Shown: one piece after another, positions 29,808 through 37,432 of the stretch | Layout of the letters: every line of letters starts with the position of its first letter | Numbering within the stretch: the first letter of the stretch is position 1 | DNA from: Candidatus Levyibacteriota bacterium | Lineage (GTDB): Bacteria; Patescibacteriota; Microgenomatia; Levybacterales; UBA12049 | Direction of reading: 5' to 3' | Assembly: GCA_018061075.1 (NCBI GenBank) | Contig: JAGOUW010000002.1 | Location: 1 to 38,943 of the forward strand | DNA length: 38,943 nucleotides | Notes under the pieces: generated by a model | Databases searched by the model: none | Seen by the model: only the letters and a program-made list of their open reading frames with translations | What the model was told of the DNA's origin: nothing | Translations under genes and position numbers: made by a program

Positions 29808-30989
29808 ATGGCAGACAAATACGACAGAACAAAACCACACGTAAACATAGGAACTATTGGTCACGTTGACCATGGTAAGACCACAACTACAGCAGCTATT
29901 GCTACAGTTCTTTCAAAGGCTGGCGGCGGAAAAGCTATGAAGTATGAGGATATTGATAATGCACCTGAAGAAAAAGCACGCGGAGTCACGATTAACATCA
30001 CTCACGTAGAATACGAAACAGCTAATAGACACTATGCTCACATTGATGCTCCAGGACACGCAGATTATATTAAGAATATGATCACAGGAGCAGCACAGAT
30101 GGACGGAGCTATCTTAGTAGTTTCAGCTCCAGACGGTCCTATGCCACAAACAAGAGAACACATTCTATTAGCACGCCAGGTTGGAGTACCTTCAATCGTT
30201 GTATGGCTTAACAAGGTAGATATGGTTCAAGACGCAGAACTTCTAGATCTAGTTGAAATGGAAGTAAGAGAGCTATTAACAAAATATGAATACCCAGGAG
30301 ACACTGTAACAATCGTAAGAGGATCCGCTCTTAAAGCTCTTGAAGGAGATGCAGAAGCAGAAAAGCAAATCTTAGAGCTTATGGCAGCTGTTGATAAAGA
30401 TATTCCAACTCCAGTTAGAGATACAGCAAAACCATTCCTTATGCCTGTTGAAGACGTTTTCTCAATCAAAGGACGAGGAACAGTTGTAACAGGAAGAATC
30501 GAAAGAGGAGTAGTAAAAGTAAATGAAGCAGTAGAAATCGTTGGAATCAAAGCTACAGCAAATACAGTTGTAACAGGAGTAGAAATGTTCCACAAGATGT
30601 TAGACGAAGGACAAGCTGGAGATAATGTTGGAGTTTTAATTCGAGGAATTGAAAAAGACGATGTAGAAAGAGGACAAGTTCTTGCAAAGCCAGGATCTAT
30701 TACTCCACACACTGATTTTGAAGCTGAAATCTATATTCTTACAAAAGAAGAGGGTGGACGCCACACCCCTTTCTTCACAGGATACAGACCACAATTTTAT
30801 ATTAGAACAACAGACGTAACTGGAGAAGCAACACTTCCATCAGGAGTAGAAATGGTTATGCCTGGGGATAGCACAAAAATGACAGTAAAACTTATTGCTC
30901 CAGTAGCTCTTGAAGAAGGAGTTAGATTCGCAGTCCGAGAGGGTGGAAAAACAGTTGGAGCAGGAGTAGTAACAAAAGTTATTAAATAA
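29808..30989 (+). CDS. tuf: Elongation factor Tu
   Basis: EF-Tu delivers aminoacyl-tRNA to the ribosome as a GTP complex. The 393-residue protein has [20 protein letters not shown] (P loop), switch [56 protein letters not shown], and domains 2 and 3 with [20 protein letters not shown] and the final [23 protein letters not shown] of E. coli is DAPGHADY here, as in several other phyla. It is followed by rpsJ after 22 bases, the common tuf-rpsJ pairing. Its leader contains a 5'-terminal hairpin and U run. Confidence 0.98.
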   Translation: MADKYDRTKPHVNIGTIGHVDHGKTTTTAAIATVLSKAGGGKAMKYEDIDNAPEEKARGVTINITHVEYETANRHYAHIDAPGHADYIKNMITGAAQMDGAILVVSAPDGPMPQTREHILLARQVGVPSIVVWLNKVDMVQDAELLDLVEMEVRELLTKYEYPGDTVTIVRGSALKALEGDAEAEKQILELMAAVDKDIPTPVRDTAKPFLMPVEDVFSIKGRGTVVTGRIERGVVKVNEAVEIVGIKATANTVVTGVEMFHKMLDEGQAGDNVGVLIRGIEKDDVERGQVLAKPGSITPHTDFEAEIYILTKEEGGRHTPFFTGYRPQFYIRTTDVTGEATLPSGVEMVMPGDSTKMTVKLIAPVALEEGVRFAVREGGKTVGAGVVTKVIK

Positions 30990-31011
30990 GAGCACATTGA
31001 TTTTTTAGTAT

Positions 31012-31320
31012 ATGCCAAAAGGAAGAATTCGAGTTCGATTAAAGAGCTACGACGCTAGAGTCATCGACGCTAGTTGTCAGCAAATTTTAGATACGGCCAT
31101 CAGGACCGGTGCTAAAGTTGTGGGACCAATTCCTTTACCTACTAAAAGATCAGTCTACGCAGTAAATAAATCCCCTTTCATCGATAAAGACGCTAGAGAC
31201 CATTTCCAAATAAAAGTTCACAAAAGACTTATTGATATCGTCAGCCCTACAGAAAAAACTATGGACTCATTAGGCCACCTCGAGCTCCCAGCCGGAGTAA
31301 ACATCGAAATCCGCATGTAA
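31012..31320 (+). CDS. rpsJ: 30S ribosomal protein S10
   Basis: S10 is a head protein of the 30S subunit and, in other bacteria, NusE in transcription antitermination. The 102-residue protein has IRVRLKSYDARVIDASCQQI, the VGPIPLPTKRSVYAVNKSPF loop and a C-terminal LGHLELPAGVNIEIRM. It is co-transcribed with tuf and is separated from the rest of the S10 operon (rplC onward) by 2.8 kb holding three unrelated genes. A small hairpin with six T's follows its stop codon. Confidence 0.97.
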   Translation: MPKGRIRVRLKSYDARVIDASCQQILDTAIRTGAKVVGPIPLPTKRSVYAVNKSPFIDKDARDHFQIKVHKRLIDIVSPTEKTMDSLGHLELPAGVNIEIRM

Positions 31321-31336
31321 GCTTATTAGCTTTTTT
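31319..31336 (+). terminator. Terminator after tuf-rpsJ
   Basis: AAGCT (31319-31323) pairs with AGCTT (31328-31332) around TATT, and T's run to 31336. The stem is short. Because it lies only 14 bases before the next ATG, it could also serve as a leader hairpin of that gene. Confidence 0.55.
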
Positions 31337-31350
31337 CTCTAAAAACCACT

Positions 31351-31875
31351 ATGAGCGCAGAATATAAAACTTTAAGGAACTATTCCCTAAGCCTTGGAAG
31401 ACTTGTTTCTGTATCTGAGGATCGATCAGTCAGGAGCTATGAAGGCTTTGGAAAGAAATCAGCTGTAATAAAAATTCCAGATAGTAACGTGCATTTAACA
31501 GTCAGGCGTTATTCAGGTCATGAGTTTGGGGATGAAAATGAGTTAAGTGCTGTTCATGTAGTTCGCGGTGGTCATTTGCATCATGAACCTCTTTTATCTT
31601 TTGATCGAATTCAAGGAAGAGAATTTACATATCAGGGATTTGCTCCAGATGGAGACAGTTGGAGATTTAACGCTGAAACACCTGACCAGATGATAGGTTT
31701 TTTAGCATCTCTATTTAATCCAGGTCAATTAGGTAATCGTGGAGTTAAGGTTAGATTTGTTCCTAGTTCTAATAATAGCTCAGGACGTACTGTCGATTTC
31801 AATGAATATGTCTCGAGACATACAAGCGCTCCGATATTACAAGTTTCTGAGCAACGGGCTTCCACAGTCGCGTAG
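31351..31875 (+). CDS. Hypothetical protein
   Basis: I do not recognise this 174-residue protein. It appears soluble and beta-rich: SLGRLVSVSEDRSVRSYEGF, AVIKIPDSNVHLTVRRYSGH, a His-rich turn VVRGGHLHHEPLLSFDRIQG, and NRGVKVRFVPSSNNSSGRTV near the C-terminus. The His-rich turn could bind metal, but nothing confirms it. No clear -10 box is visible; it may be read through the weak terminator after rpsJ. Coding status is supported by length and codon pattern only. Confidence 0.6.
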   Translation: MSAEYKTLRNYSLSLGRLVSVSEDRSVRSYEGFGKKSAVIKIPDSNVHLTVRRYSGHEFGDENELSAVHVVRGGHLHHEPLLSFDRIQGREFTYQGFAPDGDSWRFNAETPDQMIGFLASLFNPGQLGNRGVKVRFVPSSNNSSGRTVDFNEYVSRHTSAPILQVSEQRASTVA

Positions 31876-31892
31876 GTTCAGTAAATAACTGC

Positions 31893-31898
31893 TATAAT
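31893..31898 (+). promoter_or_regulatory. -10 box (TATAAT) of the glycosyltransferase gene
   Basis: TATAAT is six bases before the ATG at 31905, predicting a leaderless mRNA. Confidence 0.6.
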
Positions 31899-31904
31899 TT
31901 TTCT

Positions 31905-33500
31905 ATGCCTTTGGGCTTAAAATTATTTAATCGGCTTAAAAAGTGGGTCATAATTAACAAGTTTATTCTTCTAATTCTTCTTTTCTATTTTATTCTTAAT
32001 TTAATAAATCTCACGAAGCTGCCAATTTTTAACGATGAATCTATTTATTTGAGCTGGGGCTGGGTGCAGACGCATTGGGCAGGACACGAATATGACTCCA
32101 TGTATGATGGAAAGCAGCCGTTAATGATTTGGCTGTTTGGAGTTTTTAGTAATTTTCTTGAACCTCTTTTTGCGGGCAGATTTGTCTCTGTAGCTTTTGG
32201 CGGAATAACATTAATAGGACTTTATCTAACAACTAAAAAACTTTTTAACAAAAATTCTGCATATTTATCTTCAATTGTTTTTTCTGTCTCGCCAATTTTT
32301 GTTTTCTATAATAGACAGGCACTTCTCGAAAGCGGAATTATTTGTGTAGGAATTTGGGCTTTTTATGCAATCTTAAATTTAATTGAAAAACCTACAAATA
32401 AAAATGGAATTATTTTGGGAATTATTTTAGGACTTGGATTTTTGATGAAATCCACTTCTTTAATATTCATAATAGTTTCTGCGGTCATTATTTCTTTTTA
32501 TATATATTGGAGAAGAAGAAATGATTTGGTTAAGCCGTCATTAGTTTCAATAGCTACTCTAATTTCAGTCGATTTATTAATCCTAATAAATCCTGTTTTT
32601 TGGCAAACTTTAGCCTCAAATAATAGATATTCATTTACATTTTCTGAAATATTAAGATTTCCTGTTAATGCTTGGATAAATAATTTTTTAGGTTTTCTTG
32701 AGATTGGATTTTTCCTACTAACACCTATCGTTTTTGTAACGGGAGTATTTGGTTTGTATATCATGATAAAGAAAAGAGTAAGTAATTTTAAATTATTTAT
32801 TACTTTTTTTCTTTCAATTTTGTTTCTTGAATTAATATTGACTAGGTCACAGGGTACGAGATATATCGTGCCTTTTCTTATTTTCTTAATCATCTCATCG
32901 TCATATTTTCTTGAAAGTTTATGGAGGAAAAATTTATATAAAAAAATTCTGCTAATTTCCTTGATAATTATTCTTTTGGTCGTTTCGGCTTTTCAGGTCA
33001 TAAGTCCAAAACTCTATCTTTCAGAGTTATCAAAATTCACTAGGTTTTCAGAGGCTGAGTATTTGCAAGGACAAACTTCTGGCGTTGGAGTAGATGAAGC
33101 ATTTAATTACATAAAAAAAGATGCTTCGGGAAAGCCTTCTTTTATATTTCTTGGTTTAAATGCTGGAAATCCTGAAGACGCAATTAATGCTTACTCTTTT
33201 AAAACAGACAATTTATTAACTTTAAGGATGGATTCTAAATTATTTAATGGACTTGATAAATTCGAGTGCATATCATCAGAATATCCAGCATATTTTGTAA
33301 CAAGATCAAATGAATTGTTGGGAATGGAGAAGTTTTTTAAACAAGAGAAAACTTTTTCTTCTTCTGAAAATTATTACATAGGAATATATGCTTTAAAGAA
33401 ATGTGATGGGGAGAAGTTGCCGGTTTTAGAGATGTATGGAGATGGAATAAGTGCGCAATTTGGCTATAGACCAGATTTAAAAGCTAAATTTGAAAAATAA
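31905..33500 (+). CDS. GT39/PMT-like membrane glycosyltransferase
   Basis: This 531-residue protein has a GT-C fold: a cytosolic N-terminal tail, a first helix at about 18-37, then the catalytic loop motif FNDESIYLSWGW with D44-E45, and YDGKQPLMIWLFGVFSN, the signature region of the ArnT/PMT (GT39/DUF2029-like) families. About ten to twelve helices follow, with YNRQALLESGI in a periplasm-type loop. The last 150 residues form an outer soluble domain. It would transfer a sugar from a polyprenyl-phosphate donor to a lipid or protein outside the membrane. The acceptor is unknown. It stands alone, between two orphans. Confidence 0.87.
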   Translation: MPLGLKLFNRLKKWVIINKFILLILLFYFILNLINLTKLPIFNDESIYLSWGWVQTHWAGHEYDSMYDGKQPLMIWLFGVFSNFLEPLFAGRFVSVAFGGITLIGLYLTTKKLFNKNSAYLSSIVFSVSPIFVFYNRQALLESGIICVGIWAFYAILNLIEKPTNKNGIILGIILGLGFLMKSTSLIFIIVSAVIISFYIYWRRRNDLVKPSLVSIATLISVDLLILINPVFWQTLASNNRYSFTFSEILRFPVNAWINNFLGFLEIGFFLLTPIVFVTGVFGLYIMIKKRVSNFKLFITFFLSILFLELILTRSQGTRYIVPFLIFLIISSSYFLESLWRKNLYKKILLISLIIILLVVSAFQVISPKLYLSELSKFTRFSEAEYLQGQTSGVGVDEAFNYIKKDASGKPSFIFLGLNAGNPEDAINAYSFKTDNLLTLRMDSKLFNGLDKFECISSEYPAYFVTRSNELLGMEKFFKQEKTFSSSENYYIGIYALKKCDGEKLPVLEMYGDGISAQFGYRPDLKAKFEK

Positions 33501-33504
33501 ATTA

Positions 33505-33516
33505 GCCTCGCGAGGC
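33505..33516. repeat. 12-bp palindrome between convergent genes
   Basis: GCCTCGCGAGGC is a perfect palindrome in the 36-base gap between the glycosyltransferase and the convergent orphan. It is G+C-rich against its surroundings and may serve as a termination or binding element. Confidence 0.4.
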
Positions 33517-33536
33517 GTTCCATTGTGTGTCTAAAG

Positions 33537-33845
33537 TTAGAAGGATTCGGGACGAGATGGTCTTTGTGCTCGACGTTCCTCTACGATCCCTTGTCTCCAG
33601 GATCCTAAATCAGTGTCTTGAATAGGTGCGCCAATTAATGTTCTAAATCCAGCAGGAGTTCCATCAAACGTGTGTGCTTGTGATAATCCAGCAGCTGCTC
33701 TGTGGAGGATTTGAGTTCTTACAACGGGAATTCTTCCTGAAAGTTTTGCAAGTTCTCCTCCTAATCCTGCAGCGCGTAGCAGTGAAGTAGCTTCTCTAGC
33801 TTCTTCAGTAGTTAATGTTGCTCTTTTTGATGGAAAGTCTGACAT
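33537..33845 (-). CDS. Hypothetical protein
   Basis: This 102-residue protein is unknown to me. It looks helical and Arg/Ala-rich: ATLTTEEAREATSLLRAAGL, then GRIPVVRTQILHRAAAGLSQ, and a basic, polar end VEERRAQRPSRPESF. It has no signal or membrane segment. A TATAAT on the minus strand (33860-33855) is nine bases before its ATG, supporting transcription. It is divergent from the rplC leader promoter. Confidence 0.6.
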   Translation of the reverse strand: MSDFPSKRATLTTEEAREATSLLRAAGLGGELAKLSGRIPVVRTQILHRAAAGLSQAHTFDGTPAGFRTLIGAPIQDTDLGSWRQGIVEERRAQRPSRPESF

Positions 33846-33854
33846 GATCCGGGA

Positions 33855-33860
33855 ATTATA
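33855..33860 (-). promoter_or_regulatory. -10 box (TATAAT) of the 33845 gene
   Basis: On the minus strand TATAAT ends nine bases before the ATG at 33845. Confidence 0.55.
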
Positions 33861-33940
33861 TAGATTTTCTTAAAATTAGTCAACCTATAGTGAGAGTTTG
33901 GTTAATAATTTATATGTCTATGGTTTGTTCCCATTTCCTA

Positions 33941-33969
33941 TTGCATTTACGCACGAGCTCAGATATAAT
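33941..33969 (+). promoter_or_regulatory. Promoter of the rplC ribosomal protein operon
   Basis: TTGCAT at 33941-33946 and TATAAT at 33964-33969 are 17 bases apart. Transcription should start at about 33976-33977, giving a leader of roughly 125 bases before rplC. Confidence 0.75.
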
Positions 33970-33981
33970 TACATGTACAAA

Positions 33982-34017
33982 ATGGCTTTACAAACACAGG
34001 AGGTGATAGCTACATAG
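33982..34017 (+). CDS. Possible 11-residue leader peptide in the rplC leader
   Basis: An ATG twelve bases after the -10 box opens the frame MALQTQEVIAT, which ends with TAG at 34015-34017. Its codons CAG-GAG-GTG-AT contain AGGAGGTGAT (33998-34007), a ten-base match to the complement of a typical 16S rRNA 3' end, but no start codon lies at a usable distance downstream. The stop codon lies inside a strand (34012-34018) that can pair with the following terminator hairpin. Translation is inferred from the near-leaderless start; no known family applies. Confidence 0.4.
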   Translation: MALQTQEVIAT

Positions 34018-34049
34018 TTACTGTTTGAGTTTTTATTCTTACCTGAATA

Positions 34050-34075
34050 AAGCGACACTATGTGGTCGCTTTTTT
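34050..34075 (+). terminator. Terminator-like hairpin in the rplC leader
   Basis: AAGCGACAC (34050-34058) pairs with GTGGTCGCTT (34062-34071) with one bulged G, and six T's (34070-34075) follow. It lies between the promoter and rplC, so it is probably an attenuator. ACATAGT at 34012-34018 is fully complementary to ACTATGT at 34057-34063 in its upper stem and loop. Confidence 0.75.
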
Positions 34076-34101
34076 GTTTGTAAAAAGGCTATTTGAAATA
34101 T

Positions 34102-35001
34102 ATGCAGTCTCTAATAGGCGTAAAAAAAGTACAAAGTCAAAGATTTTTAGAAAACGGAATGAGAATTCCGGTTACTCTTATTGATGTTAAAGATAACTGG
34201 GTCATGTCTGTTAAAACAAATGACCGCGATCATTACCAAGCAGTGCAACTTGGATATGGAATTAAGAAGAACGCAAATAAAGCATTATTAGGACACGCAA
34301 AAGGGGCTAAAAGAGAACAAGCTCCTAAATTTTTAAAAGAGATTAGAATAATTGACGACTCCCCTCTTCCAGAAATTGGAACCTCATTAAATCCACAAGA
34401 AGTATTTCAGCCAGGAGACTTAGTAGACGTTACTGGAATTTCTAAAGGAAAAGGATTTGCTGGAGGAGTAAAGAGATACGGATTCCGAGGAGGTCCTAAG
34501 ACTCACGGACAATCAGATAGACATAGAGCCCCAGGATCTATCGGACAAGGAACAACCCCAGGAAGAGTTTATAAAGGAAAGAGAATGGCTGGAAACATGG
34601 GAAATGACACAGTAACTATTAGAGGATTAAGAATAATTGATATAACAAATGACGGAGTTTTGGTAATTAAAGGATTAGTTCCAGGAGTTATTAATGCTCT
34701 AATAAAAATTGATAAAGCTGGGACAGATAAAAAATTCGTTCCTCTTTATAAAGATCCAGAAGTAGTTGCAGCTGAAGAGGCGGCACTAGCAGCAGCTCAA
34801 GCAGCCGAAGCTCCTGTTGAGGAAAAAACTGAAGAAGTAGTGGAAGAAAAAGTAGAAGCAGAAGCTGTGGAAGAGGTAAAAGTTGAGGAAGCAGAAAAAT
34901 CAGAAGAAGCACCAGTTAGTGAAGTTTCTGAAGCACCAGTTGAAGAGGTTGAAGCACCTAAGGAAGAGGTAAAAGAAGGAGAAGAAGATGGCAGCAAGTA
35001 A
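34102..35001 (+). CDS. rplC: 50S ribosomal protein L3
   Basis: L3 is an early-assembly protein near the peptidyl-transferase centre. The 299-residue protein starts MQSLIGVKKVQSQRFLENGM and has VDVTGISKGKGFAGGVKRYG, FRGGPKTHGQSDRHRAPGSI and GNMGNDTVTIRGLRIIDI. After about residue 215 an 80-residue tail of Ala/Glu/Val follows, which is strongly acidic and absent from standard L3. I chose ATG 34102; the in-frame TTG at 34093 adds nothing conserved. The end overlaps rplD by 14 bases, with an AAGGAG site within the tail. The leader with a terminator-like hairpin probably regulates the whole operon. Confidence 0.95.
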   Translation: MQSLIGVKKVQSQRFLENGMRIPVTLIDVKDNWVMSVKTNDRDHYQAVQLGYGIKKNANKALLGHAKGAKREQAPKFLKEIRIIDDSPLPEIGTSLNPQEVFQPGDLVDVTGISKGKGFAGGVKRYGFRGGPKTHGQSDRHRAPGSIGQGTTPGRVYKGKRMAGNMGNDTVTIRGLRIIDITNDGVLVIKGLVPGVINALIKIDKAGTDKKFVPLYKDPEVVAAEEAALAAAQAAEAPVEEKTEEVVEEKVEAEAVEEVKVEEAEKSEEAPVSEVSEAPVEEVEAPKEEVKEGEEDGSK

Positions 35002-35752
35002 AACAGTAAAAAAAGAAGTAGTTAAGAAAGCACCAGTTAAAAAAACTGTTGCTGTTAAAGTGACGAAGACAGAAAAAGTAGAAGCAGAAGTAAAAACTGT
35101 TAAGACTGGTGGTTTGAGCGCACCTATGTTTGATGTAAAAGGAGTTAAATCAGGAACATTTGCACTTCCAAAAGAAGTTTTTGGAGTTAAAGTTAATAAT
35201 GCCCTAATGGCCCAAGCTGTAAGAGTTTATCTTGCCAATCAAAGATTAGGAACAGCAAATTCTCAAACAAGAGGAGAAGTTACAGGATCTACTAAAAAGA
35301 TTTATAGACAAAAAGGTACAGGTGGAGCTAGGCACGGAGGAAAGAGAGCTCCAATTTTCGTTAAAGGAGGAGTAGCTCATGGACCAAGGGTTAGAGATTA
35401 TTCTCTAGCTATGCCACAAAAAATGAAAAAAGCTGCACTTCTTTCAGCGCTTTCTCAAAGAGCAACGGACGGAGATATAAAAGTGCTTTCAGGGATTTCT
35501 AAGATTGAAGCAAAAACAAAAAATATGAATCAATTAATTTCAAAAGTAACAGAAGATAAAAAAGGAAAAGGAAGAGTTCTGTTAGTTATTTCAGCTACTC
35601 CAAAAGAACTTCCAAACGTTTACAACGCTGGTCGAAATATTAAAAATGTAGAAATTATAAATGCAAAACTTCTTAATACTTATGAAGTATTAAAACATAA
35701 AAATTTATTATTCATGAAGGAATCAGTTGAAGTTTTAGGAGGAGCTAAGTAA
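34988..35752 (+). CDS. rplD: 50S ribosomal protein L4
   Basis: L4 lines the peptide exit tunnel with an extended loop, and in E. coli represses its own operon. The 254-residue protein has a Lys/Val-rich N-terminal extension of about 40 residues, then FALPKEVFGVKVNNALMAQA, RTRG-type loop TGSTKKIYRQKGTGGARHGG and RAPIFVKGGVAHGPRVRDYS, ending VEVLGGAK. The gene starts inside the rplC tail (14-base overlap), and its TAATG junction overlaps rplW by one base. The basic extension contrasts with the acidic tail of the preceding L3. Confidence 0.95.
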   Translation: MAASKTVKKEVVKKAPVKKTVAVKVTKTEKVEAEVKTVKTGGLSAPMFDVKGVKSGTFALPKEVFGVKVNNALMAQAVRVYLANQRLGTANSQTRGEVTGSTKKIYRQKGTGGARHGGKRAPIFVKGGVAHGPRVRDYSLAMPQKMKKAALLSALSQRATDGDIKVLSGISKIEAKTKNMNQLISKVTEDKKGKGRVLLVISATPKELPNVYNAGRNIKNVEIINAKLLNTYEVLKHKNLLFMKESVEVLGGAK

Positions 35753-36048
35753 TGAACAATATTATTATTTCACCACTTATTACAGAAAAATCTATGATAG
35801 ATGCAGGACTAGGAAAATTCACCTTTAAAGTGTTTAAGGGAGCAAATAAAACTGAAATAAAAAATGCTATCGAGAAAAACTTTTCAGTTAATGTAACTCA
35901 TATTTCAACAAATATTTTAAAAGGAAAAAAGCAAAGAGTTGGAGCAAGACGCGCTGAAGTTAAAGTTTCGGATTATAAAAAAGCAATTGTAACTGTTAAA
36001 AAAGGACAGAAGATTGGTTTATTCGAATTAGGCGGAGGAGATAAATAA
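35752..36048 (+). CDS. rplW: 50S ribosomal protein L23
   Basis: L23 sits at the tunnel exit and is the docking site for trigger factor and SRP. The 98-residue protein has IISPLITEKSMIDAGLGKFT, KTEIKNAIEKNFSVNVTHIS and a basic loop KGKKQRVGARRAEVKVSDYK before IVTVKKGQKIGLFELGGGDK. A GGAGGAG site lies in the end of rplD, and both its start and stop overlap neighbours by one base (TAATG), so translation is coupled. Confidence 0.95.
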   Translation: MNNIIISPLITEKSMIDAGLGKFTFKVFKGANKTEIKNAIEKNFSVNVTHISTNILKGKKQRVGARRAEVKVSDYKKAIVTVKKGQKIGLFELGGGDK

Positions 36049-36791
36049 TGAAATTAAAAACTATAAGAAAAAAGCATTCAGGTAGAAGTCATGGTCAGGT
36101 TGTCGTAAGACATCAAGGTGGTGCACATAAGAGATTTATTAGAAAAATTGATTTTAAGAGAGATAAGCATCAGGTAGTGGGTAGAGTTGTTTCTGTTGAA
36201 TATGATCCAAATAGAACTGCGGATATCGCACTTGTTCACTATGCAGATGGAGAAAAAAGATATATAATTGCGCCCAACGATCTAAAGGTAAACGCAAATA
36301 TAACATCGGGGGAAGGATCAGAGGTTAAAGTAGGAAATAGTCTTCCTCTTAAGAATCTTCCAGTTGGAACTGTAGTTCATAATGTAGAGCTTACTCCTGG
36401 AAAAGGTGGACAGATCGCAAGAGGCGCAGGAACAGGGGCAATCATTCAAGCAAGAGAAGGACAGTTTGTGCATTTAAAGCTTCCTTCAGGAGAAGTGAGA
36501 AGAGTCAGAGGCGAATGTATGGCGACAGTTGGATTAATTTCTAACCTAGAGTGGAAAAATGAAGTTTTTGGAAAAGCTGGAAGAAAAAGACACATGGGTA
36601 TTAGACCAACCGTTAGAGGAGTTGCTATGAACCCAAGATCACATCCTCATGGAGGAGGAGAAGGAAGATCAGGAATCGGACTTAAGAGTCCAAAAACATA
36701 TGCAGGAAGAAAAGCAGTTGGAAAAACTAGAAATCCGAAGAAATATTCAAATTCTTCGATTCTAAGTAGAAGAGCTAAGAGAAAGAAATAA
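36048..36791 (+). CDS. rplB: 50S ribosomal protein L2, N-terminally short
   Basis: L2 bridges the subunits and supports the peptidyl-transferase centre. The 247-residue protein keeps [56 protein letters not shown] and [20 protein letters not shown] with the conserved His. It lacks the usual first 30 or so residues (the KPTTPGRR...SLLxPLKK arm) and begins at [20 protein letters not shown]. The upstream gene overlaps the start by one base (TAATG), so no missed N-terminus is available in frame. A GGAGGAGA ribosome site precedes it. Confidence 0.95.
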   Translation: MKLKTIRKKHSGRSHGQVVVRHQGGAHKRFIRKIDFKRDKHQVVGRVVSVEYDPNRTADIALVHYADGEKRYIIAPNDLKVNANITSGEGSEVKVGNSLPLKNLPVGTVVHNVELTPGKGGQIARGAGTGAIIQAREGQFVHLKLPSGEVRRVRGECMATVGLISNLEWKNEVFGKAGRKRHMGIRPTVRGVAMNPRSHPHGGGEGRSGIGLKSPKTYAGRKAVGKTRNPKKYSNSSILSRRAKRKK

Positions 36792-36792
36792 T

Positions 36793-37077
36793 ATGTCTAG
36801 AAGTACTAAAAAAGGTCCATTCGTGGACGCAAAATTAGTTAAAAAGGTAAATATGCAAAAGCAGACAGGAGACAAGACTGCAATAAAAACGTGGGCAAGA
36901 GCATGTCAGATTCCACCAGAATTTATAGGACATAATTTTTCAGTTCACAATGGTAGAAATTTTATAAATGTTTATGTTGTTGAGGGAATGGTAGGACACA
37001 GGCTTGGAGAATTTTCACCTACAAGAACATTTAGATCACACGGAAGAATAGTGGCCCGTGAGATTTCTAAGACATAA
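36793..37077 (+). CDS. rpsS: 30S ribosomal protein S19
   Basis: S19 binds the 3' major domain of 16S rRNA in the 30S head, near the A-site finger. The 94-residue protein has [60 protein letters not shown] and [16 protein letters not shown]. The usual WSRRS becomes WARAC. The ATG is one base after the rplB stop codon, in the standard S10-operon order. Confidence 0.96.
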   Translation: MSRSTKKGPFVDAKLVKKVNMQKQTGDKTAIKTWARACQIPPEFIGHNFSVHNGRNFINVYVVEGMVGHRLGEFSPTRTFRSHGRIVAREISKT

Positions 37078-37090
37078 AAGGATTAAGTAT

Positions 37091-37429
37091 ATGCAACAAG
37101 TAGCAAGATTAAAAGAAATTAAAACAAGTCCAAGAAAAGTAAGATTAGTAGCTGATGTGATCAGAAACTTAAGTGTTCCTGAAGCATTAGACGCTTTAAC
37201 AGTGATTGAAAAAAAGGGAGCTTATGATTTAGAAAAAGCATTACGTTCTGCTGTAGCAAATGCTGTAAATAATTCAAAAATGGAAAAAAATAATTTAAAA
37301 ATAAAAAGCATTGATATCGGAGAGGGAACATCTTTGAAAAGATTTAGACCTTCAACTAGAGGAAGAGTTCACAGATATAAGAAAAGAACTTCTAATATTA
37401 GAATTACACTTGAGGAGGTTGCGAAGTAA
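37091..37429 (+). CDS. rplV: 50S ribosomal protein L22
   Basis: L22 reaches into the exit tunnel with a beta hairpin. The 112-residue protein has RLKEIKTSPRKVRLVADVIR, EKALRSAVANAVNNSKMEKN and the hairpin region GTSLKRFRPSTRGRVHRYKK. I chose ATG 37091 instead of an in-frame ATG at 37058 that lies inside rpsS, because MQQVARLKEIKTSPRKVR is the family N-terminus and AAAGGA precedes it at about 37077. Confidence 0.95.
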   Translation: MQQVARLKEIKTSPRKVRLVADVIRNLSVPEALDALTVIEKKGAYDLEKALRSAVANAVNNSKMEKNNLKIKSIDIGEGTSLKRFRPSTRGRVHRYKKRTSNIRITLEEVAK

Positions 37430-37432
37430 GAT

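Noticed and set aside
29785-29844. Leader peptide in tuf starting at ATG 29785
   Set aside because: The frame runs out of frame into tuf, starts inside the hairpin loop and has no notable codon content; I mention the ATG only as a possible decoy.
33846-33940. tRNA or small RNA gene in the gap before the rplC leader
   Set aside because: No cloverleaf, T-loop GTTCRA pattern or stable hairpin was seen; the stretch is A+T-rich promoter DNA.
34093-34101. rplC start at TTG 34093
   Set aside because: ATG 34102 gives the normal L3 N-terminus MQSLIGVKK; the TTG adds three residues without support.
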